Below are positions 11,062 through 21,221 of a stretch of 30,452 bases of DNA, piece after piece. The notes beneath the pieces are model-generated. The model saw only the letters and a list, made by a program, of their open reading frames with translations. It searched no databases and was not told the DNA's origin. Made by a program: the position numbers and the translations under genes. The stretch comes from Knufia peltigerae (taxonomy: Eukaryota > Ascomycota > Eurotiomycetes > Chaetothyriales > Trichomeriaceae): the NCBI GenBank assembly GCA_030247855.1, contig JAPDRN010000226.1, positions 1 through 30,452 of the forward strand, written 5' to 3'. How positions within the stretch are numbered: the first letter of the stretch is position 1; every line of letters begins with the position of its first letter.

Positions 11062-12513
11062 ATGTGGCTCTTCAACGTCCTTCTCCTCGTTATGGTCAAT
11101 CTCGGGGCCATGGCTGAGATACCCATGTGTGGTTCACAATCAACGTCTTCTCAGACTTCTCGTGGCTGTACAATGACCTTTACTCCTTACATGGCTCCTC
11201 AAATTGGCCCTACTAGCACAGTTTATGGTGCCATCATGACCACATATTTCTATGTATGTCCTATCCTACCTTAGATAGTGTCAGCTACTGATGCACGGCA
11301 GGTTGTCGACTGCCGCTATTGCACCGTCACCAACCATGAACAGAATCCTACTCCTCAGGTAAGATCGTATCTCATCATCCCTCTTGACCGCTACTAACGC
11401 CCTTAGGGTCCTTTCACAGCAAAAACCACAAGCTCCATGCTCACTGTTACCCGGGTTGAGTGTATGCCAGAGACAACTGCAATCACCAGAAGAAACTACC
11501 GTGGCTATGAAGAGGTGGAACAAGCTCATGCTCAGACTGTCTCCCACAAGAAACTTTCTGGCAATGGCTTCACACACAAACTACGCCGCTCAAGCTCTTC
11601 TGTCACTGGTGCATTGCTTGATCTTGCAACAACAATCAGCAACACTTCTCCAGACATCCAACTTCTTACTGGCCCTTCTCAGGAGTCATTGACTGAGATT
11701 CTGTCGGCTTTGTTTGCCCTCAACGTCGCTGACTCCGGCATGAACCTCACCTCAGCCTGCCAGCAAGTCACAACTACAGAAGTCAGCTACCGCTTGTTGG
11801 AGTCTGACTTCAACCCTGATCAGGTCAAAGGACTCATCTGCTGGATCAGTGAAAATGGATACTCTTTCAACAGCACCCGGGCTGCTGTCATTTCCACTTT
11901 ACAAGCTGCCATATACGGTCTAGAGGTCAATTCTGACTTCACCGATAACAGAACAGAAATTTGTGACAACCTCGACCTCTTCCACTCCATAGGTGGCTTC
12001 TTGGGCATTAACACTCAACAATACCAGGATATCGTCTGCCCTGGCATCCCCATCGAACCCACAACACCTACCCCCTACCAAGGATCGCAGTCCGTCCCTA
12101 CTGCAGGTCCGTCTGCTTCCGCTGGCGGTCCTTGGGCCTCTGCGAATAGCTCTTCGGCTGAAAGCAATGCTACCATGCCGGAATCAGCTTCAGGGAATTC
12201 CAGTGGCACTGCATTTGCAACTGGTGGCCCTGTGGCCTCCACAGGCGGTCCATGGATCTCGGGGAACAGCTCTTTCACCGTCCACAACGTCACTACCTGG
12301 GGACCACCCATCTCTTATACTGGTAGTATTATGAGCTGGCCCGCCAATTGGACCGAGCCGACTGGCACGATGGGCTCTGGTGTCGCCTCCAGCACCGGCA
12401 TGGCTTGGAGTGGAATGGGCATGAGAGCACGCACACCACCGAGCCCTACTGCGAAGCCATTCTACCCTGCCGTGCCTAGTCCAACACGTCACTCAGTCTT
12501 CAAGAGATATTAG
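11062..12513 (+). CDS. Predicted secreted protein with Ser/Gly/Thr-rich tail, function unknown
   Basis: I do not recognise this family. The predicted exons are 11062-11253, 11302-11358 and 11407-12513, joined in phase 0 into 451 residues. Both introns are 48 nt; the second has GTAAGA, a clear CTAAC branch and TTAG. Residues 1-18 form a signal peptide (hydrophobic core FNVLLLVMV, likely cut after AMA). The mature part has about nine cysteines, including a C-R-Y-C pair in the 57-nt middle exon (68 and 71). A KLRR site near 141-144 could be a Kex2-type cleavage site. A largely helical central region (about 145-300) is followed by a tail rich in Ser, Gly, Pro and Thr with several N-glycosylation sequons and two copies of GGPWxSxNSS (about 323 and 363). 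No GPI-type hydrophobic C-terminus is seen. It is probably a cell-wall or extracellular protein. Confidence 0.7.
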
Positions 12514-13770
12514 AATCTATTGAAGTCATCAGCACAAGCATCACCGGTGTCTGGGCTCGTGCTGGCACACTGCCCAGTTTGCTGAGACTTTTGATGGCTG
12601 CCATGAAACTGCATTTTTCATCGAGAGAGAGAAGGACCCTTACACAACTTAATTTGTATGATGAAGCTTCATGGAACTGGGCTGTGCATATTCTAGAATT
12701 GAGTATGATAGAGATAGATTAATCGAGAGTACCAGATCCAATTGATTTCTCACTATGCTGATGGCTTGTACCACTTTTGAATATCTTTTCCAGATTTGCC
12801 CTTGTATTTTTTTGGTTCCTAGATAGGTTTCAGGACATTAGAGACTGGTCAGCGGTGGCGTGTCCACTGTCATGTTATGACGATGGTATTGAATTGGGTG
12901 TAATAAACGGTGTCAAGGCTACGAGGCCCAGGAAATTCGGCGACTTGGGTGTTCTGTGACCAGTTCTCGAATTTTGCAAAGGTATCCATGCCCATGTATG
13001 TACGAAAAACCCGGTTTGTTGTCGGCCAGGGTCTCCAGAAGGCAACAAGGAGGGGGGAAAAGGGCGGGTGGACAAACAACTTGCCATCCATGTCTGATAT
13101 TTTCCCAGATTGGGCAAGAGAACAAGGGAGCCAGAAAGAGTAAATAGTTGATTGAAATCAAAAAAAGCAGACGATGTGTGTGACATGGCTTCTATGTTCT
13201 TCTTTGTTGTTAGGGGACATCATCCCCCCTGATACTATAAACATATTTCTCATAACGACATGACTGGGTGACGTGTAGTTTTTTTGAAAAAAGACAAGTC
13301 TTCCCTTCCCCCAGCCTCCCCTCCCCCCCCAAAAAACGTACAACCTATCCAATCTCAAGATCCAGTGACTCCCGTCCATGATTCTTGAAAGCGTCCGTCC
13401 TGAACAAAGTGACAGTGCCACAGTGTGAGTTCAGAGTTGGCCAGAAAAAAAAATTCTGAATCGGAGATAGAGCAAAAAAAGTCGAAGCAGAATGACAAAA
13501 GGATGGTCTTTCGGAACATGAACGAATCGCAAAATTGAAAGGCCCCCACTCCAAAACTCCGACGCTAGAAAATGCTCATGTTTGATGTTGGCGCAAGCTG
13601 AAACGCTGCAGATTGTGGAAAAAGTCGATGGCTCTGAACGAAGACGACAACAAGGAAGGCTCAGCTCGCGGAATGGCCAGGGACTTCGATCCACCAGCAG
13701 CCACTGAGTGGGCGGTGATGGTTCCTGTCGGTTTCTCAAAGGCCGAGGGAGCGAGGAGAGAGGAATGGTT
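12514..13770. other. Intergenic region between two converging genes
   Basis: This 1.26-kb gap lies between the 3' ends of the secreted-protein gene and the hydrolase gene. It presumably contains both 3' UTRs. It holds homopolymer runs, including poly-C then poly-A at about 13311-13336. No open frame resembles a protein and no RNA gene is seen. Confidence 0.55.
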
Positions 13771-15282
13771 CTACAGAGGTAGGACGATGCTCCTCCTCGG
13801 CTGTCTCTCAATGATACTGTCCGTGGGATGCAACGAGCTCATGGAGTTTCCAGGACCAAGACCGTCCTTGTTCTGGAAAACCTTGTTCAAGTTCATGGCC
13901 GACTTGGTGTAGAGGAAGTCGATGGCCTTCTGGTCTCGGAACGGATTGGGCGACTTGTCCCAGGCGTGCGGCACGCGAGGGATGAGCTTGCTGTCGATGC
14001 TCTTGCCGAGCTTTTCGAGACGTTCGGCAAAAACCTGCCCTTCTCGCAAGAGCATGTCCCACTCGCACAGCCACATTTGGATGTCTTGCGGTAGACCCTC
14101 GTGGATCATGTGGTCGTGCGCGAGGCCCGGCGAGGCGTAGGGACTGCAGTGATCGCCGGCCATGTCCGGTGGGGGTAGATACGAGAAGTCGAAGAGGTCG
14201 GTGAAGGTCTTGGGCAGACATTTTTTGGGGTTCCGAGATTCGCGGATCTTGCGCGACCGGGACATGGTCCAGTCGAGAAGAGGGTACCAGGCCACTATGC
14301 TGCGGATCTGGAGGGGGGTGGTGGTGCGTTGTTGGACGAGATTCGAGGTCGATTGCACGGGCGTGACGAAGTTGTGGGTTTCGTGATAGTGCAGGTCATG
14401 GTCATTGGCTTCGGTGTCACTCTCATCGTGCAGCGTACTGCCTATCGTACTCACTGTTTGCGCTGTCGTCGGCCGAGAATATCTGCCATCCGTCGTGGCA
14501 CTGAGATTGCGATGATAGTTCAGTCTGAACGGAGCTGAGAAGGCTAGGTTTGCCCCTGCGGAGAAACCTGACAGGGCGAGGTTGGTCTGGTCGATATGGA
14601 GCTCCGCTGCGTGCTCCGAGACGTACAGAATGGATTCGACGCAGTCGTCCACGGGGACGGGGAAAGGGTGTTCGGGTGCACGGCGGTAGTTGACGCTGAC
14701 GAAGATCGCATTCGTGTATTCCATAACGACTCTTGCCCAATAGCGATCGTCTCGCGCGTCACCCAAGCAGAACCCGCCGCCGTGGAAGTTGATGACGGCG
14801 GGGAACCGGAAGTCTGGTTCACGATTGAGTATCTCTTGGTATCGTGGTGGAAGGTAGAAATATAGTTCAATGGGGATACTGTCGGTCGGTATCTTGTGCT
14901 TGAAGGACGGTCTCGGTGCTCGGGGAGGAGCGAAATCGTGGAAATGCATCGCTAGTGTCATAAGAGACCGCCAAAACCGAGCTCTTAATTTGAGGCCCTT
15001 TCGTGATGGGATTTCTTTGCTGGACAGATGATGCGACATAGACCGAGGTCTTCTGTTGAAAGGCACGGGTGCAAATGTCTCTGCCAGCATGTTCTCAGGA
15101 GGATCAATGGTAGAGGCGTTCTGGAAATCTGCGATGTTGTGGAAGGTGACTCCGCGAGTCTTGGGAACTTGGAGGTACTGTGGGCTCTTTGACCGTGCAA
15201 AGTCTTTGGCTTCAGTCATATCGTAGGATTCATCTGTAGAGGAGCACTCCTCAAGTCTCGGTGGTGAGGGAGTGGGAGGCAT
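13771..15282 (-). CDS. erdH: Alpha/beta hydrolase, probable ergosteryl-aspartate hydrolase (ErdH-like)
   Basis: This single-exon gene encodes 503 residues of the alpha/beta-hydrolase_3 (hormone-sensitive lipase-like) fold. Visible motifs are HGGG (167-170) for the oxyanion hole, GFSAG with nucleophile Ser241 (239-243), Asp409 in CEWDMLL and His439 in VPHAWD, so the catalytic triad is complete. The first 100 or so residues look disordered, and a low-complexity insert (about 260-325) interrupts the fold. The gene is divergent from an AspRS-DUF2156 fusion (ErdS). In fungi, ErdH is an alpha/beta hydrolase that removes aspartate from ergosteryl-3-beta-O-aspartate, so the context makes this the best guess. 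The fold and active site are seen; the substrate is inferred from the neighbour. Other carboxylesterase activities remain possible. No signal peptide is evident. Confidence 0.75.
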   Translation of the reverse strand: MPPTPSPPRLEECSSTDESYDMTEAKDFARSKSPQYLQVPKTRGVTFHNIADFQNASTIDPPENMLAETFAPVPFNRRPRSMSHHLSSKEIPSRKGLKLRARFWRSLMTLAMHFHDFAPPRAPRPSFKHKIPTDSIPIELYFYLPPRYQEILNREPDFRFPAVINFHGGGFCLGDARDDRYWARVVMEYTNAIFVSVNYRRAPEHPFPVPVDDCVESILYVSEHAAELHIDQTNLALSGFSAGANLAFSAPFRLNYHRNLSATTDGRYSRPTTAQTVSTIGSTLHDESDTEANDHDLHYHETHNFVTPVQSTSNLVQQRTTTPLQIRSIVAWYPLLDWTMSRSRKIRESRNPKKCLPKTFTDLFDFSYLPPPDMAGDHCSPYASPGLAHDHMIHEGLPQDIQMWLCEWDMLLREGQVFAERLEKLGKSIDSKLIPRVPHAWDKSPNPFRDQKAIDFLYTKSAMNLNKVFQNKDGLGPGNSMSSLHPTDSIIERQPRRSIVLPL

Positions 15283-17208
15283 CGTGATAAGAAGTGTGCA
15301 TCCTCCGGCTATATCATGCGCGAATGCGACGGTGAGGGGCGAGATTCAGCCGAGTCGTGGCATCAAACCACTCCTTAGTTCGCAAGGTATTTGGATTGCG
15401 AGCGGGAAAGAAGCGGACGCAAGCACATTCCAGCGCGGGATATGGTTACAATAAAGCGAATTTCGCTGCGACAAGGGAAGAGGGTGGTAGGAGGATTTCC
15501 CCGATATGGCTGTCATGCCAGCCATTGAATGAAACGTACGGAGTGTGTCTCGTGTCTATCTATCGCAAGCGAGCAGCTCAGCTAAAAATGACGCGTTGGC
15601 TTGGAGGCTGTGGTGATGATGATAGAAGAGCCGCTAGGCAAATCAGACAAAAAGCGGTCCCTCTCCTGCAGGGTCCCAACAGCCTAAAGACAACCAAGGC
15701 TTTTAACTGGAGCAGCCCCTAACAGAACCACCGATAGGCTTGTCTAAACGGTCAATTGCCCATCAAACCTCCCTCGGGGGCACCAGATGAGCTGGTCGCA
15801 CCCTATACAGCACATGGCCAGCCAGTATCATGCTGCATTTTCCATGTTTGATAAAGTACCTACTCCGTACTTGCGGCTCATTCTCATATCCTCTCGCATC
15901 GAGGGCGGATTACTTTTGGTTCTGCACAGATGCAAAACAACAGTGCATGTCATACGCGTCCTCATGCTTGTATCACACTTGGCTCAGGGGGCATCAATGT
16001 CGAGGTCATGATCAGTCATCCAATAGTCTCAGTTGGTTGATGACATGAACCCCCTGTTCCGCAATCGATGGATGCTGGTTCAGGGGGCTATGTTGCGAGG
16101 ATGCGCACAACTCTCCGTGCTTGTGCAAATGATATTTATTTTATAATTTATGTTTCATATACCTAGACCTTGATCGCACAGTATTTGTGTTCAACCCAAT
16201 TTGCGTTCTTCGAGCTGAAGAGGTCGCAGGTTTGCTTGCCTCTGAGTCAGCAGTATCCAGGGGTACCCTTTTTCCCTCCGAGGGCGCCGCGCCTTCTCAT
16301 ATGACGTTGAGCCAATTTATTGGACGGGATCTCAGCCTTCCGGTTACTCAAGTCACATCTTACATGCTTGCTCATGCCACAAGAGACAGCATTTCATGTT
16401 CAGCAACGGATTCTCGATCTCGTGAGTACGGAGTACAATGATTCAGAAGCCAAGTACACTTGTCACAAGTACTACGAGGAACATGACAGAAGCAAAGTCG
16501 AGACGGCAGTTTGTCTTCATACGAGTACGAGATCAATGACCACGATGTGCACGGATAATAACTGCTCACTTCATCTGGCAACAAGATTTGAGCCTCCGAT
16601 TGGCTGCATGGCTGCGATTTACCCCTCCTGACTAAGCTTGCTAACCTTTTCAACCTTCTTTAGGATCGTCAATGAATTGCTTGCTTGTCCTATCCGGCTG
16701 TGCCGTTCCACCTCATTCCTCTTCCTACTCCCTCTCGCCTGTAGCTCATTGTTATCTGCGGCCCTACTCCTGATTCCTAAGTACTGTCTTCGTGGCTGCA
16801 TCAGTCGGTCGGATACTCCCCGTTAGAGTCGTTCGCCCTCTTCCATCGTTGCAGGTGCGGCGGCGTATACTGCACCAACCCCCCCGCATTGAGGCAGCCG
16901 CCAAGGTGCATGCCTGCGCTGACTTGAAGGACTCCCGCCGAAAAGATCACCCTGTCCAGTTCCTGGCCTGCAGAACTCTTACCTCTGTGCGATTGTTGGA
17001 AAAAGCCTTGCATGCGAAACACCCTATTCCCGATATTGATCATCCTGCAACACGTAATCAAGGCATCCTGACCGCAACCTTGCATACAAGAAAAGAACCC
17101 TGTCGCAGCCTCACAACTCCATTTAATCTCGCCTCTGTGTGAACCAACTGGTGAAGATTCCATTCAGCACGCCTGTCTTCATCGAGTTGAGCCCAGTTCG
17201 TCACAACG
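15283..17208. promoter_or_regulatory. Shared divergent intergenic region of the erdH-like and erdS genes
   Basis: This 1,926-base gap separates two start codons pointing away from each other, so it must hold both promoters and leaders. It contains three copies of the intergenic motif (15536 near match; 15861 and 16427 exact) and an AT-rich stretch at about 16130-16160. No coding frame is convincing; the longest (about 16792-17163, both strands) show no recognisable motif. The final 100 bases before the erdS start contain no ATG. Confidence 0.55.
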
Positions 17209-20196
17209 ATGTCGGTCCTTAAGAAGATCTCTAAACGTGTGCCGACTCTGGGGAGTGACTCGCCGCGGGCTAGCGGCGAGTTCTCACCAGTCTCCTCTCA
17301 AAGCCCCGGACCTCATCGTCGATCTCTAGCCCACTTTCTTCACCTCGGTGACAAAGACTACACCTCCAGCGAAAATGAGTCTGACATGAGCGACTTTGAC
17401 AGTGATGGCTTGAGTAAGAATGCTCAGAAGCGTGCCATCGCAAAGCAGAAGAAGAAGGAACAAAAGTCAAGACTGAGCCTAGAGAATCGCGATGATTCAG
17501 AGGAACGTATCAAGAAGCGATTGGAAGAAGCTGCGAAGACCGAAACGCCTGAGATGAAGGCTCGCTATGGCGACCTGCCATTGATGCAATCTACCAGCCG
17601 ATGGACCTCCGAACGCCTTGACATCAGTACCATTACTGAAGATATGGTTGGAAGAGAAATCACTTTTCGATGCAGATTGCACCATGTTCGCAACATGGGC
17701 GCGAAGCTAGTCTTCCTCATCTTCAGACAGCAGATCTCCACCATCCAAGGTGTACTCGTAGAGGCGCCGGGCAAGATCTCTGCAATCATGATCCACTGGG
17801 CTGAACATCTCCGCACCGGCAACATCATGCTGGTCAAGGGGGTTCTGCAAAAGCCGCAAATCCCTGTCAAGTCTGCGTCAATTCATACCATGGAAGTCCA
17901 TGTTACTGATCTACACATCGTCGTTAAACGTGATGAGCCTGGTATGTGTCGGTCAAACCCATCTGTGAAATGCTTACTAACACTATCTAGTACCATTCTC
18001 CGTTCAGGAGGCCGAACTGACCATCTTTGACGAAGATCAAAAGGTGGATGGCCGTCAAACTCTGATCCCCGATCGAGTAAGACTCGCCAACCGAATCATG
18101 GATCTGCGAACCGCTACGTCGCATTCCATCTTCCGTATACAAGCTGCCGTGGGAAATTTGTTCCGCACTGCTCTTGACGAACAGCGCTTCATTGAAATCC
18201 ACACTCCAAAACTTCAAGGTGCTGCGACCGAATCCGGCGCCTCCGTCTTCAAAGTTAATTACTTTGGTCGGCCTGCTTTCCTGGCGCAGTCTCCTCAGCT
18301 TGCCAAGCAGATGGCAGTTGCGTCCGATTTTGAACGAGTTTATGAAATTGGTGCCGTATTTAGAGCTGAGAATTCCAACACCCACCGTCACTTGACTGAA
18401 TATACGGGTCTCGACTTGGAAATGGCCATCGAAGAGCATTATCATGAGATGATGGATGTCATTGATACCGTCCTCAAGGGTATCTTTTCTGGCATCTACA
18501 ATAAGTATCGTACCGAGGTGGAAATCATCAAAGAGCAGTTCCCCAGCGAGGATCTGGTCTGGTTGGACGAGACTCCTCGAATTCCATTCAAGGACGCGGT
18601 CCAGCTTTTGACAGATTCTGGTTGGCTAAACGAGGATGGAGAACCGGTCAGCCCACTTGAAGACTTGTCAACTCGAGACGAGATTCGTCTTGGTGAACTC
18701 ATGAAGGAGAAATACAAGACTGATTACTACATCTTGGATAAGTTCCCAAGATCTGCTCGTCCTTTCTACACCATGCCAGATGCAAACGATCCACGATTCA
18801 CCAACTCCTTCGACGTATTTGTTCGAGGACAAGAAATCATTTCAGGTGGCCAACGTATCCACGAGTCACAAATGCTCGAGGACAACATGCGCATGGTTGG
18901 CATTGACCCAGATGATATGGCCGAGTACATGGAGGGATTTAAATGGGGTGCTCCTCCGCACGCTGGCTGCGGTGTTGGTCTCGAACGAATTGTCATGCTG
19001 ATTCTGAAGTTGGGTAACATCCGTCTTGCTTCACTCTTCCACAGAGACCCCAAATCATTCCCTGCCAAACCTCAAGTCGAGAAGCTCAGACACCCAGACG
19101 CAGACACTCTCAATCCCGTTTGGCGTCAAGAGCGCGGCCGAGAGATTGCAGTGGAGGACCGCAAGATGCCAGATCTCTTTGACCTCGTCGCAAACTACGG
19201 CGACGCTACATCAACATCATGGGGTGACGACCGATACAAGGTCTGGCGTCATGCAGACACCGGCGCCGCCGTGTCGTACGTTCCTGAAGGCCATTATGCT
19301 ATTCTTCCTGGTGACCCACTTTGTGACCCCAGACAATACTATCGCGTTGTTGTTTCTTTCCTTCAATGGTTGAAGAGAGAAACCCGCCTGAAACCCCTTT
19401 GGATCCTGATCGGGCCAGAGATGGAAGAAGTTCTTGGTGAAAGACTAGGCTGGAAGACCCTCTCGTGTGTGGCTGAAGAGCGTGTCGACCCACACAAGAA
19501 GTCCGCTGAAACAGACCCTGAAGTGGCCAGGAAGATCCGCAAAGCTCAGAACGATGGTGTTAAGATCACTGATCTCGATCCAAAAGATCCTGTCCCAGAT
19601 TCGATCAAAGATCGCGCCAACGCCAGAGTAAAGGATTGGCTTTCCAACCGTAAAGGAACACAAATTCATCTGTCCAACATTGACTTGTTTAGAGACGAGA
19701 AGCACAGAAGGTACTTCATTGCTGAAGACAAAGATGGCAAACTTTGCGGTATTGCCGTCATGGCTATGCTCGCTCCTCGAAAGGGCTGGCAAGCCAAATA
19801 CACTATCGATTTCCCAGGAGCACCGTCCGGAACCATCGAATACATCACCACCCACGCACTCTCTGCCGCCGCAAACTCCGGCGTCAATACTGTCACCTTC
19901 GGTGGAGGTGCTGCCAATCACTTGACTCCGGGTCATCACATGAGTGGTGCAAAAGTGAAAATGCTGCAGGCCACTTATGATGCTATCGTCAAGCAGTTCA
20001 ACCTTGCAAGGAAATCCGAATTCAGAGAGAAGATGGGCGCGGTGGCCGATCCCATCTGGATTGCATATCCTCCTCATGGTCTTGGATCTAGAGGCATCAA
20101 GGCCATTATGCGGTAAGTGTTCCTTGTGTTAACCAATTCTCCATGATGAGAACATTTATTCTAACATTTCAAAACAGATTCTTCCAGGATGATTAA
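17209..20196 (+). CDS. erdS: Aspartyl-tRNA synthetase fused to DUF2156 transferase: ergosteryl-aspartate synthase (ErdS)
   Basis: The predicted exons are 17209-17941, 17991-20112 and 20178-20196, giving 957 residues. Intron 1 has GTATGT, CTAAC and TAG; intron 2 has GTAAGT, TCTAAC and CAG. A Lys-rich tRNA-binding extension (about 70-110) leads into an OB anticodon-binding fold (about 150-244). The class II AspRS core has QSPQLAKQ, motif 2 (FRAE, about 368, then RHLTEYTGLDLEM) and motif 3 (GVGLERIVML, about 572), all intact. From about 638 to 952 the protein continues as a DUF2156 GNAT-type aminoacyl-transferase domain, as in the C-terminal part of bacterial MprF. Canonical AspRS ends near the RDPKSFP segment (about 596-602), so the extra 350 residues are a true fusion, in one unbroken exon. 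Known ErdS proteins charge tRNA-Asp and transfer the aspartate to the 3-beta-hydroxyl of ergosterol. The divergent hydrolase neighbour fits the reverse step. Confidence 0.93.
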
Positions 20197-21221
20197 GCAA
20201 ACTCTTCTCGGTTGCAGGTGCAGGTCAAGCGAGACAATGTCCGGCATCATGTTTCATGCTCGTACGAAATCATGTTATGTGCTCTCCTATATTGGCTTAG
20301 GGCTGAAGTTATGAACGAAGTCATGAGGAACATCTGGATAGTAATACTTGGCTCTGTGCTCGAGTACAATCCTACAAGACTGTATGATTGGAGTGCATTG
20401 GTGATACTGCAAGCACGTATACAAGAGCGCCAAAGAAAACCACACGCGAGGAACGACTGATTTCGAGCTGATGCTGGAACTGGACGGATTGATTGTGTCG
20501 TTTGATGAAAGGGTGACCATGTTTTTGTTTTGAAACCCGATATTCCCCCTCTCTCGCTTTGCATTTCTTATGCTTTTCTCTCGCCGTTATCTAAAGACCC
20601 TTACACTATGCCCTTCCTATCGCGACTTTGGATAGCCTATAGTCCTTCGGGGCCCAACATATAATATACAGAGCTATCCTTAAAAAAAATTCGTCTTCTA
20701 TGGGCGGATCGATTAATGGCATCTCCCTGCCCGAGTGACTGTGGAGTAGCTAAACAGCTTTTCATGTATTGCACCTCGAGAAGGCGACCATCCCGTGCTA
20801 CACACAAAGGCGATTCAAAATTCTTAATCATACTACTCGTCGCCGACCGGGGAGTGGCATGAGTGGAGATTGATTGTCACGCTGTGTGTAGTAAGGAATC
20901 GGGCCAAGTCAAGGCAACATTCTCATACCTATATTCAAGGGACGTGACAGTCGTAAATGGTTTGTCGAATGGCCTCGTGGAGATCTGCTCATTATCATAT
21001 AACGTAGGGAGTTGTTGAACAACACATATTTTTACATCTCATGAGTCTCTCGTCTTTTTGAACACCAAGTACCCTTGTGTTTTTGCCCCTTCCTCGAGCT
21101 ATGCCTCCAATTCCTCTCCATTCCACGGAGAAGTGTGCCTTCTTGCTGACTTCGGCGCACATGATACACAGAGATTCAGGTGCGTGGAGGGAACTTGCGA
21201 GGCATGTCTGTTCGAATATCA
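20197..21221. other. Intergenic region between converging erdS and wss1
   Basis: This 1.0-kb gap lies between two 3' ends and presumably contains their 3' UTRs. I see no coding frame, RNA gene or repeat worth naming apart from short A and T runs (for example near 20682). Confidence 0.55.

Noticed and set aside
16792..17163. Open frames on both strands upstream of erdS
   Set aside because: Neither shows a domain or good start context, and the region is better explained as promoter and leader of erdS.
13771..20196. A secondary-metabolite gene cluster around the hydrolase
   Set aside because: No polyketide synthase, peptide synthetase, terpene cyclase, P450 or pathway regulator is present; the neighbours are housekeeping genes.
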